The notes under the pieces were generated by a model that worked only from the letters and a program-made list of their open reading frames with translations, was not told the DNA's origin and made no database searches. A program made the position numbers and the translations under genes. A stretch of DNA of 64,000 nucleotides from Microvelia longipes (Eukaryota > Arthropoda > Insecta > Hemiptera > Veliidae), in contig JACMZG010001870.1 in NCBI GenBank assembly GCA_018340805.1, forward strand, positions 46,679,809 through 46,743,808, read 5' to 3'. Position 1 is the first letter of the stretch. Each line of letters begins with the position of its first letter. Positions 25,656-37,099 of this stretch are shown piece after piece.

Positions 25656-25732
25656 GGATTTGAACCCAGGTACTCTGGTTTGAGAGCTCGCATCCAAAGG
25701 AAATTCGCCCGACATGCGAACCACCGCGCCAG
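25656..25732 (-). promoter_or_regulatory. tRNA-like pol III boxes, inverted arm
   Basis: The inverted counterpart of the block at 24754: GGTTCAAATCC (complement of 25656-25666) and CTGGCGCGGTGG (complement of 25721-25732). The two arms would therefore direct transcription from both ends toward each arm's distal side, if active. Confidence 0.5.
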
Positions 25733-25753
25733 AATTTTTATGATTCTGGTATA

Positions 25754-27030
25754 AGGCGCGGTCGAATATACACGGCCTTCTAGAACATTGGATCACCAAC
25801 AACCTTTTTTTATAACTTTTTTTTCTCAAAATTTTCAGTAATTAGCCGGATTTGAGATAAATGAAGCCTATTTCCGTAATCTGCACGCTCTTTTGGTTAA
25901 TCTCAAAGAGTATTTACATTCACTATACGATTTATTTTTAATCTAACTTGGTACATACCAGAGACTATAGATACTTAAACAGTAAGACTGTCGACTCAAT
26001 GGTGGGAAAATTTGGATTCCGGTCGTCACTAGCGCGGCCGGGGACCTACCTTTCAATTGAGTGGGCGTGCCTTGATTTCCCGCTTTTTGCCCACAGTCAG
26101 TTTGAAATTTAATTTTTATACTTTGTATAGTTATACTTCTAACTAACCCTACCACTTTAATCTTGCACAGAACGGTTCTGATTATTTTTAAGTTTTTCAT
26201 TCAATTAATTTATTAATTTAATCGATTCAATCAGGTAATAATGAAATAGTGGCTAAAGTTTACACGTGGTAGTAGATTTCGGCATTATATGCATCCTGTA
26301 TTTTAATTACATCGGCAAGATGCGCACATGTGATTTAATGTAATTACCTGATAAAATTGACCAAATGGATCAATTAATTAAATGAAGTTTACTCTTATCT
26401 GCCATCAGTAGCGTTCTCTGAAATGTTAAAAAGGTTTCTATTTACTTTTAGTTTCTGAAATTTTGAAATACAGAACATGCAACGGCGAACCGTTTTTGTG
26501 AAAAATACATACAGAAAACAATAATTTTATTATAATAATAAATGTAGCTGTCATAACCAAGAATTGTCATGGTATTCATAAATTTAAGTATAAAAATATA
26601 ATCAGTCATTTTTGGAAAGCTATTGGGGTTAGTTCATGAATTGTCCGCACCGGTCCGCCGCAGCGCTATTTTTAGTAGCTTGCGATAATCGAATCCAAAC
26701 TTTTCCTCATTTAAGTTAACCCCCCCTGGTACATACATAACTACTGTTAGACGTCAATGTTAACAAATATGACATGTCAAAATATAACACAAAATATTGA
26801 TGTCTAACAGTAGTTATGTATGTACCAAGTTAAATTAAAAATAAATCGTTGAGTGAATGTAAATACTCTTTGAAATTAACCAAAAGAGCGTGTAGAATAC
26901 GAAAATAGGCTTTATTTATCTCAAATCCGGCTTATTACTGAAAATTTTGAAAAAAAAGTTATAAAAAAAGTTTGTTGGTGATCCAATGTTCTAGAAGGCC
27001 GTGGATATTCGACCGCGCCTTATTGTGTTA
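25754..27030. mobile_element. Palindromic MITE interrupted by a nested insertion
   Basis: The ends are GGCGCGGTCGAATATACACG at 25755 and its inverted counterpart ending at 27025. Removing the insertion at 25959-26727 restores a palindrome of about 500 bp, whose arms (CCTTCTAGAACATTGGATCACC, AGCCGGATTTGAGATAAATG) pair across a centre near 26790. It is the same family as 28773-29622. The flanks suggest a TA or TTA target, compatible with mariner-like or PIF/Harbinger-like insertion, but the short duplication is ambiguous. Confidence 0.85.
25959..26727. mobile_element. 769-bp element with 9-bp target duplication
   Basis: The direct repeat GGTACATAC flanks this segment exactly (25950-25958 and 26728-26736), so its borders are sharp. 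It starts CAGAGACTATAGATACTTAA and ends AAGTTAACCCCCCCT, without terminal inverted repeats. Its interior has a GC-rich segment (CACTAGCGCGGCCGGGGACC). A second copy is at 60109-60886, and its last part also occurs at 27260-27400. Lack of TIRs and a C-run at one end (G-run at the start on the minus strand) could fit a retroposon read on the minus strand. A 9-bp duplication is also typical of Mutator-like elements. Confidence 0.8.
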
Positions 27031-27259
27031 TAATACGATAAAATCAATTAACAGCGTGCCAAAAATCTGTGAGGGAAAGAATTCTATTGGTTCTGACCGA
27101 CCATACTTCTTCCCTCTCCACGTCATGCCAACCTCGGTATAAAAAAAATACCTTTTTCGTAAATAAAATCATAAAAAGGCAACACTGGTTGCAAATATTT
27201 GTAACCACCCGTCACTTTTATTTCCCTGATTGTGCATATAGCTCTGTTTGATTTCGTTT

Positions 27260-27405
27260 TATTTCATTCCAATCTGTTCGGTAATTTTTGGAAAGCTGTC
27301 GAGTAGTCGACACAGGTTCGCCGCATCGCTGATTTCTGGCAGTTTACGATAATCGAATCCAAACTTTTTCTCATTTAAGTTAACCCTCCCTTCTATAACA
27401 CGTAA
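27260..27405. mobile_element. End fragment of the 769-bp element
   Basis: It matches the last 140 bp of the element at 25959 (TTTGGAAAGCTGTCGAGTAG, GATAATCGAATCCAAACTTT, CATTTAAGTTAACC). A fragment containing only the C-run end would be the 5' part if the element is transcribed on the minus strand. Confidence 0.7.
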
Positions 27406-28770
27406 AAAAAAATTGATTTAATTCATAAGAACCCTCCAATTGCATCACCTTATAAATTCAATCAGCTTGGTCGGTAAGCTCTCAATGCAACGATAAACTC
27501 TACATGCCATTTTGCCTTGTAATATAAATAATAATGAAACAACAAATAATATAAAACAACAAGCAATTCACACGAGAATTCTTGATACCGTGCCGATAGC
27601 CCTGGATGCATTACCCGCGAAGATGCAAGAGATTGAAGAGTTCTGTTTATACGTGCAAGATATGAGCATATTGGAAATTACAGTAGGTATAAATTTAAAA
27701 GAAAATACCTATTATGTTGTGTAGGACGAAAAGCAATATTATTTTTTAATTATGGTTATTAAATGTTTGTTTATTTTGTGCTTAACACAGGGGAAGGTTA
27801 TTAAATGTACGGTAACGCGGTGCTTTTTTACGAAAATATGCATTAATTTATTCTCACTCTCATTTCATTCTAAAATGTGTTTTTATAAGAAAAGTTATAA
27901 ATTATTCATTTAGTTAATAAATTTATCTCATTTATTAGAGAAATTGAAAAGTTTTTTTTAAAAAAAAAACCGAAAGATAATAAAATTTGAAAGGACGATA
28001 TTAACGTTTTATTATTACTTTTTAAAAATCTGAATATACGGATTTATTTTTTGGACAAAAAAGATTTTTTTTATTGTCATCTTTAGAAGGGTATTCTTTA
28101 AATGAAATTGGAGGGATTGGGTAGAGGTCGGTTCGGATTGGGAGGGCTCTGCCGGACCGGGTGCTTGCCCAGATCCGGGGTAAGGTCAACCGGAAAGGAA
28201 AAATATATCCGAGAAAAATTTCTCTGTCTTTTCGTTGGGAAATTGTCGTCTTATTCATGAATAAGGTTTTTTTCTATCGGGCTTTTCTTTATGCCCTAAG
28301 ACCCATTCTGAAATTGAAGAAACCCTTGCCTCGTTGTTATCCTTTCTATTTTGTACCCAGTCTTATTTTAACCCTTACTTCAAATGATTATTCTGATTTA
28401 TGGTCATTTTTTAACTCCTTCAGAGGCTCTTGTAGTTTTTTGCTTGATAAAAAATAATCTTGACATTTTTGAGGACAAATTTGTTTCACTGATTATTTTA
28501 TATAATTTTATAGCTAGCTTGCTGTAAATATTTTTCGTTGAAATAGTTTTAGTGTTAAGTGTTAAATTCTTCAGTGTTAATGGTCAATAAGGAATTTTAT
28601 TAAAGCCCGTATGCAAAGACATGTTCTGGTTGGAGTATAGTCTCAAATCTCGTAACTAGACTCAACAGGAAATACATGCTTCTTCTCACAGGCTCTAAGG
28701 ATGACCCGATTAGGTTGAAAGCCAGACTTTACATTCTTATCTGGTTGGGTTAAAATTTAATACATATAAT
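27405..28770. other. No confident feature; weak open frames
   Basis: An open frame at 27512-27724 encodes a 70-residue peptide containing LPAKMQEIEEFCLYVQDMS. It is not low-complexity, but it matches no family I recognise and has no supporting splice context. Opposed frames near 28022-28457 have no recognisable motifs. I do not call a gene here. Confidence 0.35.
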
Positions 28771-28772
28771 TA

Positions 28773-29622
28773 GGCGCGGTCAAATATCCACGGCCTTCTA
28801 GATCCCTCTGGACATTGGATCACCAACAAACTTTTTTTTCATTGACGCTTATGGAAATTTTGAGGTGCGTTAGTTTTTTCAAAAGTTTCAGTAATAAGCT
28901 GGATTTGTGATAAATGAAGCCTATTTCCGTAATTTGCACGCTTTTTTAGTTAACTTCAAAGAGTATAAACATTCACTCAACGATTTATTTTTAATCTAAC
29001 TTGGTACATACATAACTATTGTTAGACATCAATGTTATCTACCTGATTTGTGTTCAAATTTTGAATGTATTAATGAAAATTAGCACAAATTGTTATTATT
29101 TGCAGTCAACAACAAAGAGGTAATTCGTATGTACGCAGGTACGTATACGTATTTACGTATGTACGTACATACGTAAATACGTATATACATACGTACTTAC
29201 GTATTTATTACGTAATTTTGTAATACATACGTATTACAAAAATTGTTGTAATACGTTTTGACTGTTTTTTGTTGTTGACTGCAAATAATAACAATTTGTG
29301 CTAATTTTCATTAATACATTCAAAATTTGAACACAAACCAGGTAGATAACATTGACGTCTAACAGTAGTTATGTATGTACCAAGTTAGAATAAAAATCAA
29401 TCGTTGAGTAATGTAAATAAGTGAATGTAAATACTCTTTGACATTAACGAAAAGAGCTTGCAAATTACGGTAATAGGCTTCATTTATCACAAATCCGGCT
29501 AATTACTGAAATTTTTGAAAAAATCTAACGCACCTCATAAGCGCCAATGATAAAAAAAGTTTGTTGGTGATCCAATGTCTAGAGGGATCTAGAAGGCCGT
29601 GTATATTCGACCGCGCCTTATA
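28773..29622. mobile_element. 850-bp palindromic MITE with TACGTA core
   Basis: Arms of about 340 bp are near-perfect inverted repeats, starting GGCGCGGTC at 28773 and ending with its complement at 29620, flanked by TTA on both sides. Shared arm words include GATCACCAACAAACTTTTT, GGATTTGTGATAAATGAAGC and AACTTGGTACATACATAACT. The centre (29125-29235) is a run of TACGTA, TACATACG and GTACGTA words, itself self-complementary. No coding sequence. It is the same family as 25754-27030 but with longer arms. Confidence 0.9.
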
Positions 29623-29624
29623 AC

Positions 29625-30760
29625 TATTTATTTTAAACACATACGAAGCTAAATTTAATTATCACTATTAGTTTTAAGTTTATCGTTTGACGCATAAAAC
29701 TTTATGTTTTTGACTAATACATTTGGGAATTTGCTTACATCGTGGCAGTATGCTATTTACAAATCTACTAATAAGACAAACTGCTACAGGACAATATCCA
29801 TGTGGCCGTGGTCAGGGCCTCAGCGCTGACGATGCATTGCGGCTAAGAGGACGAAGAACTCTTTTTGTTATTTGTAAAAAAGGGTTGTAAGCATAGTATT
29901 AAAATTCAGTGAAACTTCATTCTCCACAATAATTTAGTTAACACTAACGATTTCCCGTGTCTCCTGAGAAGGTTACGGGTCACATAGGGACGGATATGCT
30001 TGGAGAAAATCAGTGATGTATACCCTTAACGAGAATTTCATTTAAAGAGCCATCCATTTTCCCTTACAATGGTTGATACAGCAACACTGGTAGAGAAATG
30101 ACAGTTGTTTTTACTTCAACAAATTGATGTAGACGGAAGGTTACTATTGTTATTGTTTCTTTTGTCTTTGAGTAGGTTATTATAGGTTACAGAGTTGTTA
30201 GATAGGTTTTCTGTTATATTAAGGTTAGATAACTTTGTTTACTTTAAAAGCTTTCTTTTAAGCTTGATTAAACTTCCTTTGTATCTGAACTTGTTTCAGA
30301 TATATTCCTCAATAAAGCAGTTTATTTGTTTATACTATAGTTATTTGAATATAAATTTGCATAGTTTCTTCTGCACTTAAATATAGAATGAGAACCAGAA
30401 AGTTCGATTTAACTTTTTAACTTGTTGTTCTCTAGATGATTTACTGTAGCTTGGTGTTTCCTGCATAGAAAGGTTAAAATATATTTATCTACTCCTTGTA
30501 TTGTAAGTTCTACTTACAGTCTTGTTATCTCACACTGTAAATGACTTTTACTCCCTAGGGAGGAAAAGTGAAAGTGTTGCCAACTTGACAGAATTTTTTA
30601 GTAGAATTTTTAGGAATGTAAGGAAGTTTTTAGGATTTTTCGGTGTTATGTTGGTACTACGGTAGAATATACAATATACACACGCTAATGTTTAAATTAC
30701 AAATATAGTATTACACATTATTTTGTTGACAGCTTACAATAAAATAATGTGAAGATAGTG
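29625..30760. other. No confident feature
   Basis: One open frame around 29756-29890 translates to a peptide containing ATGQYPCGRGQGLSADDALR. The composition looks more protein-like than its surroundings, but no family is recognised and no start or splice site is convincing. Confidence 0.35.
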
Positions 30761-30886
30761 GCTTTATTCTCTCTTCATTAGAGTAATTGACATGGTAGAA
30801 TAAACAAACTAACACAATAACAATTAAGGAGCTGAAGAATATATTATAGTTGTTAGTATTAGTTCTCTAGTCGTAGATAAAATTAA

Positions 30887-31114
30887 TATGCAACAAGGGA
30901 TGAAAGTTTCAGCTCTCGTATTATCTCCCTCCGTCAAGCCTCGGGAGCCAAAATGTTAGTTAACTCCCTCGGCAAGCCTTGGGAGCTAACTAGTTTAATC
31001 TCCTCGGCCTACCGGCCTCGTGGCTAATGAAGTTTCCTCCTTCGGCGCGCCTTAGGACGAAACTTTAACTTGAGCTATAAACTTACTTTCATCCCTTGTT
31101 GCATAAATAACTAT
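30887..31114. other. Multi-hairpin (cruciform) module, type 1
   Basis: An outer stem pairs TATGCAACAAGGGATGAAAG (from 30887) with CTTTCATCCCTTGTTGCATA (to about 31106). Inside are four hairpins, each built on CCTCGGC...GCCTCGG or a variant (CTCCCTCGGCAAGCC with GGGAG; the last is AAGTTTC...GAAACTT). The module ends GCATAAATAACTAT. It is shared with 32449, and the terminal motif recurs at 42.5, 44.4 and 59.3 kb. No protein is encoded. Confidence 0.8.
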
Positions 31115-31133
31115 CTTATCATAAATAAAAACA

Positions 31134-31161
31134 AGACTGTCAGACTGGCGTCTGACAGTCT
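31134..31161. other. Perfect 11-bp hairpin after the module
   Basis: GACTGTCAGAC, loop TGGC, GTCTGACAGTC, then CTTTTT. The T-run would serve as a pol III stop on the plus strand. The copy near 32703 keeps the stem with one loop change (TGGT). Confidence 0.75.
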
Positions 31162-31514
31162 CTTTTTACAATGTTTAAATATTTTCTTTTTACAATGTTG
31201 CAATTATTTCCGTTTGCTGGATTATTAGGTTACTTTAATATATAATGTATTCATTTCATAATTTATCAAAAACAATACAAGTCTATACTTTTAAAGATTT
31301 TTTTTAGAATTAATTAAGATGCTATTATCTTGACTATGTGAGAATCCTCCAAAGTTTGTAAAAAACTAGTGAGAGCTTTGCTACTGGTATTATATATACT
31401 TTTAACGATAAGATTAAACTATACAATAATAAAGTTATTAAATAATACTTAAAGTTGAGAGATTTAATTGATTAAAATTAGTTGTCGAAAGGACAAACAA
31501 ACAACAAAAAAGGT

Positions 31515-31600
31515 GTTATATAATATATATTATATATATTAATATATATTATATTATATATATATATATTTATAATATAATAATAATATATATTATTATA

Positions 31601-31632
<32 letters not shown>
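31515..31632. repeat. AT-rich microsatellite
   Basis: Imperfect AT/AAT repeats within copy 1 of the tandem duplication. Confidence 0.9.
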
Positions 31633-31633
<1 letters not shown>

Positions 31634-32448
31634 TATATTTAAATAGACATAAACTAAATAGAAATGTTAAGTATTTTTTTAAAATGTTTATTAAGTCTTC
31701 TTATAAATATTTCTTACAGTTTTGGGATGAGAGTTTTATATTTTTGGAGCTATATAACAATTTGAGATAAGTTTTTTAGTAGTACAACAAATAGGCAAAG
31801 CAAAACGTTAGTTAATTTTGGACCTGGTAATGTAATTAAGATTTATACATTATTTATCGGAGTGATATAATATTTAACTAGCACTGATTTTTTAATCATC
31901 TCAGAATCATATAATTTAGGTAATATTTTTAATTAATAATTTATTATTCATTTTAAGACTAATATAAATATTGATGCATTATAATTTTTGAAGCATTTTA
32001 AATTGTATTTTAACATTTCTAATAAAAAAATTGATAAAAGTAGTTGTCAACTAAATGTAGATTCCGCACTCAAATAACCGTTATGCTATGTCAGACGATT
32101 TCATCAAATACAAAGCTGCTTGCTTGTTATATATTTTTTACAATCTTTCTTCATTAATAAATATTTACGACACATTTATAAAATAATGTTTTGCAGTTAA
32201 GTTGGTACCCCTACTTAAGACTATCAGTAAACTGGCTTTCGTGTTATCAGTAGGGTTCCATTGTGTTTACGGTCCTATGCTCATTCTTTATGAGTATTAT
32301 TCTAAGATAGAGCGTCTAAGCTTTATTCTCTCTTCATCAGAGTAATTGACATGGTAAGAATAAACTAAACTAACACAATAACAATTAAGGAGCTAAAGAA
32401 TACATTAATAGTTGTTAGTATTAGTTCTCTAGTCGTAGATAAAATTTA

Positions 32449-32680
32449 ATATGCAACAAGGGATGAAAGTTTTCAGCTCTCGTATTATCTCCCTCGTCAA
32501 GCCTCGGGAGCCAAAATGTTAGTTAACTCCCTCGGCAAGCCTCGGGAGCTAACTAGTTTATCTCCCTCGGCCTACCGGCCTCGTGAGCTAATGAAGTTTC
32601 CTCCTTCGGCGCTGCCTTAGGACGAAACTTTAACTTGAGCTGTAAAACTTTCTTTCATCCCTAGTTGCATAAATAACTAT
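32449..32680. other. Multi-hairpin (cruciform) module, type 1, copy 2
   Basis: The same outer stem and four inner hairpins as 30887, with substitutions and single-base indels. In the second hairpin the stem matches better here (GCCTCGGGAGCTAACTAG instead of GCCTTGGGAG). It ends GCATAAATAACTATT. Confidence 0.8.
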
Positions 32681-33088
32681 TCTTATCATAAATAAAAACA
32701 AGACTGTCAGACTGGTGTCTGACAGTCTTTTTTACAATGTTTTAAATATTTTCTTTTTACAATGTTGCAATTATTTCCGTTTGCTGGATTATTAGGTTAC
32801 TTTAATATATATTGTATTCATTTCATATTTATCAAAACAATACAAGTCTATACTTTTAAAGATTTTTTAAGAATTAATTAGGATGCTTTATCTTGACTAT
32901 GTGAGAATCCTCCAAAGTTTGTAAAAACTAGAGTGAGAGCTTTGCTACTGGTATTTATATATACTTTTAACTAAGAAGATTAAACTATACAATAAATAAA
33001 GTTATTAAATAATACTTAAAGTTGAGAGATTTAATGTTTGATATAAAATTAGTTGTCGCAAAGGGACAAAAACAACAAAAAAAGGTGT

Positions 33089-33089
<1 letters not shown>

Positions 33090-33129
<40 letters not shown>

Positions 33130-33198
33130 GTATATATATTTAGTATTAGTCTTATTGTTTATGCTCTTTAAAAACCTGTGTCCGAAAAATTAAAAAGC

Positions 33199-33268
<70 letters not shown>

Positions 33269-33270
33269 TA
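33090..33270. repeat. (AT)n arrays with intervening unique 60 bp
   Basis: Two AT arrays separated by a segment containing TTAGTATTAGTCTTATTGTT, absent from copy 1 of the duplication. Confidence 0.9.
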
Positions 33271-33549
33271 TTATTATATAAGTATTAATTTAAATTAGAC
33301 ATAAACTAAATAGAAATGTTAAGTATTTTTTTAAAATGTTTATTAAGTTTTCTTATAAATATTTTTTACAATCTTTCTTCATTAATAGATATTTACGACA
33401 CATTTATAAAATAATGTTTTGCAGTTAAGTTGGTACCCCTACTTAAGACTATCAGTAAACTGGCTTTCGTGTTTATCAGTAGGTTCCATTGTGTTACGGT
33501 CCTATGCTCATTCTTTATTGAGTATTATTCTAAGAGAGCGTCTAAAAAA

Positions 33550-34440
33550 CTGAATAATAAATTCGTCAAAAAAAGACGTCGTTAAAGGCGATAAATGTTC
33601 ATTATTTGTCGCTATAAACCTTTTAACGGCTCCTTCTTCAAAAAGGGGATTTTCCATCGCCATAGATATAATAGGAAATAACCAATTAATACATTTGAGA
33701 AATATGAACCGAATAAAGGGGAAGAAGATGAAAAATTTAGGAAAGATAAGAAAAATAAATATTTCCTGGCAGAGCGTAAAGAAGGTACTCTAATATATTA
33801 GGTTGTTTTCAAAATTGAAGAAATTCTTCTTTCTTTTGTTGTAGTATTATTTTATGTTTTTTTTAAATCGTCAATCAAATATGTCTTGCTAAAACATATA
33901 TCTTTAAATTGTATAATATATCTTGTTGTTTATGTTTATAACAAAAATCTTGAATAAAAGGGATGACGCATTAAAGAACATTTGTGGCCCCATGGAAGTT
34001 GTATGAGATAGAAAAATAAGAGCAAACTTACCTTCCGCTTGGTTATGTAGCAAGGTTGTCGAGTTTGCTTATAAACTTCCTTTGGTGCTTCTCGTGATTG
34101 TTACATTTGTGATGCTTGTTAAGTCATTTGTACTTATTTAATTTTAAATTGTGGACTATACTTTGCCACTTCAGTGGGTGATAATTTAAGTGTGTTTTGT
34201 TATAACTTTTCAAGCAATAAACAATGGGAAACCATTGAGAGATAAGTTTGCCTCTAAATTATAAGACCTGCGCTGTTATGAGAATCGTAAGCATGCGCAG
34301 TTTGTACCAAGCATGTGCAGTTGGTTTTGTGTTGAAGTCTCTCTATTTTTTAGTTTTCGATAAGGTCACTTTTTTGTATGGCAAATCGAGTTAGTGCGAC
34401 ATCACCTTTATTCAAGATCCTTGGTTTATAACAACTAGAG
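33550..34440. other. No feature recognised
   Basis: AT-rich; a short direct repeat, GCATGCGCAG against GCATGTGCAG near 34292 and 34314, is the only structure seen. Confidence 0.45.
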
Positions 34441-34459
34441 ATGATTATAAACTTATACT

Positions 34460-34712
<253 letters not shown>

Positions 34713-34724
34713 GTTTCACAACCA

Positions 34725-35330
34725 TATTTTCGCTTTGAGATGAAACTTCGCATATATGCTAGTCTTATGCATAATCAAATGTGTGCTGAATCTAAATCCC
34801 ATCGCATCATTTTTCCGCGTTATATGATTTTTACTAAATTTTCGCTGAGTCATTATTGCGGGTTAATGACATCATGAAAAAATATCTTCCGAACAGCACA
34901 ACTACAGCGGTAGAGTATTTTTTGTACTAAATTTCAACTCTCTAGCATAAATACACTGGGTGCTACGATGGTTAGTTGGACAAATGGAGTTGACTAACAA
35001 CTCAGATGGCTTTAAAAACGCCTGAAACGTATAATTCCGGCTTCATCCCGGTTTCGGATTTTTTCGCTAACACAATACTTTTCCTGTATACTTACGGTAT
35101 AAATGAGAAAAAGTAAAAATTATTTTTCAAATAGCAGCACACAGCGGTAAACTGATTTTTGTACTAGGTCTCATCTCTCTAGCATAAATACACTGGGAGT
35201 TGCACACATATAATAACAGACACACACACACACATACAAACAGATAACTTTGCAAAAACCTCTCAGGGGGTCTTAATTACACCTATCTACCTTCCTGTAT
35301 ACCTACGGTATAAATGAGGAAAAGTTAAAA
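34725..35330 (-). mobile_element. Family A, one long and one short minus copy
   Basis: The first copy spans 34725-35115 (mid-section to head, ending ACGGTATAAATGAG). The second, 35118-35330, repeats only the head half. The CRE-like octamer is mutated to TGACATCA near 34867. Confidence 0.75.
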
Positions 35331-35334
35331 AGTT

Positions 35335-35878
35335 CATTCAAATCGGTCTTGTAGAAGTGGAGAAAAACATGTTTAAAAATGACAGTATTGACGACTTCTT
35401 GTCCTAATTGTTCCTTCACTTTTACGTTGACCAACTTCAAATTGACTGCGGTGACGTCATCATTAAATTAACTATTAATTATGACGTATAAAACGTAAGT
35501 TCAATCAAAAAGTTTACTAGGACTTCATACTATTAGGAATAGTGGGGAGGCATCCCCCCTCCAATGACAAGACGGGTTAGGTAGGGAGGTTGGCAGCCCT
35601 GCCAAACTATCATCTTGTTTCCTATCAAAAACTTGTCCAAGTTATAAAGTTTTCTGACGAAATTTATCCTCAACAGCAGTTTGTTATAACATGTTTTGAC
35701 AACATAATTACAACGTTTTAAATGTCTAACATTTTACGTCTTATCAGAGTGTTGCAAATTTTATAAACGTTGGGTTTTAGTGTTATTAATGTCGTTTTTA
35801 GGGAACTTTTATACATTTTAAATAATTATCTTATTTCTAATTTATTATATGGATCCCACAAGCACTTTTGTACGAATT
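35335..35878. other. No feature recognised
   Basis: One intact TGACGTCA at 35452-35459 and otherwise AT-rich sequence. Confidence 0.4.
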
Positions 35879-36105
35879 TGGAATATATTTAATATTTGAA
35901 TTTATAATACAACCATTTACCATGACTTTATAATATAACCATTTAACATGACTTTATAATATAACCATTTGCCATGACTTTATAATATAACCATTTACCA
36001 TGACTTTATAATACAACCATTTACCATGATTTTATAATATAACCACTTACCATGACTTATATTATAACCATTACCATATTTTAATATACCATTTACCTTT
36101 ATAAT
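35879..36105. repeat. 26-bp minisatellite, block 1
   Basis: About eight copies of TTTATAATATAACCATTTAC plus CATGAC, preceded by GGAATATATTTAATATTTG and followed by GAAGCCATGAGACGATAAAA. Both flanking words reappear around block 2. Confidence 0.9.
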
Positions 36106-36639
36106 GAAGCCATGAGACGATAAAAACAATACATAATTATAATAAAACAACAACAATAGCAAATGTGACGTTTGCAATATATAAAAATAAGTTAGAAAAC
36201 AAAATTTGTCACACAATCAAAAAAAAGAGGGGGTAAAATAGTTAATAATTTTACACATAAAGTTAAATACATTTTAGTAAAAGAAAATTTATAATTAATC
36301 AACATCAATTGGCTAATTTAACAATAGAAAAAAAAATATTATTAATCAAAGTTTGAACAATGAAATATTTACATTAAATTTAACAAGTATAGTATTATTT
36401 AGTTTATAAATTTAATATTATTAATAATTATTAGCAAATTATTCTAAATTAGAATTTATCTATCTCTCATCAAATAAAAAGTATAAAAATATCTTACGTA
36501 GATGTGATCACATGGCTGGCTGGAAGGGAAGTGAGTGAGTGTCCCTTCTGTTGTTCCATTTAAATATCAATTTAGGTTAGGAGTTGTTTTGTCAAACTAA
36601 ATATGGATGACAAGTATAATGTTTGTAAACATGACACAA

Positions 36640-37095
36640 AGCAAAAACTTTGGCTAAAGGGAGGCCACCGGGCCGTAAAGTCTGGAATATATTTAATATT
36701 TGAATTTATAATACATCCATTTACCATGACTTTATAATATAACCATTTAACATTTTATAATATAACCATTTGCCATTACTTTATAATATAACCATTTAAC
36801 ATGACTTAATAATACAACCATTTACCATGATTTTATAATATAACCACTTACCATGACTTTATAATATAACCATTTACCATGAATTTATAATATAACCATT
36901 TACCATGACTTTATAATATAACCATTTACCATGGCTTTATAGTATAACCATTTACCATGACTTTATAATATAACCATTTACCTTTATAATGAAGCCATGA
37001 GACGATAAAAACAATACATAATTATAATAAAACAACAACAATAGCAGAGCAAAGACTTTGGCTAAAGGGAGGCCACCGGGCCGTAAAGTCTCCTA
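36640..37095. repeat. 26-bp minisatellite block 2, bounded by 40-bp direct repeats
   Basis: A 26-bp array (about 36700-36985) lies between two copies of a hairpin-forming 40-mer (36650-36681 and 37053-37092). The 40-mer has AGACTTTGGCTAAAGGGAGG then CCGGGCCGTAAAGTCT, its ends pairing AGACTTT with AAAGTCT. The array and both flanks duplicate block 1 at 35879-36160. The 3' copy continues into GACGAAGCGTAGCGGATACG, a word like the family A tail. Confidence 0.8.
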
Positions 37096-37099
37096 AGGA

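Larger units (their letters stand above)
23707..25736 (+). mobile_element. FB foldback element, copy 2
   Basis: The most complete copy. The left arm (23707-25190) has the terminal TTAGCGAATT hairpin, an AT array (23835-23940), the TTTGTGACGTCATTAACCC segment and at least three 150-bp tandem units. Two tRNA-like blocks and the core follow. The spacer (about 25190-25300) is followed by an inverted right arm (25301-25736) holding the core and two tRNA-like blocks before it ends. The spacer is inverted, relative to the long arm, compared with copy 1. There is no transposase. Confidence 0.88.
30761..33546. repeat. 1.56-kb tandem duplication
   Basis: Copy 1 is 30761-32319 and copy 2 is 32320-33546, each starting GCTTTATTCTCTCTTCAT and ending AGAGCGTCTAA. 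Both contain the hairpin module described separately, AT arrays and the block TTGGTACCCCTACTTAAGAC. Copy 2 lacks about 400 bp (matching roughly 31700-32125) and has an extra segment between its AT arrays. The many one-base indels between copies suggest either age or assembly error. Confidence 0.85.

Noticed and set aside
35879..36985. CRISPR-like regular repeats (26-bp, also 25- and 27-bp arrays)
   Set aside because: Units are directly adjacent without unique spacers, in eukaryotic DNA; they are minisatellites.
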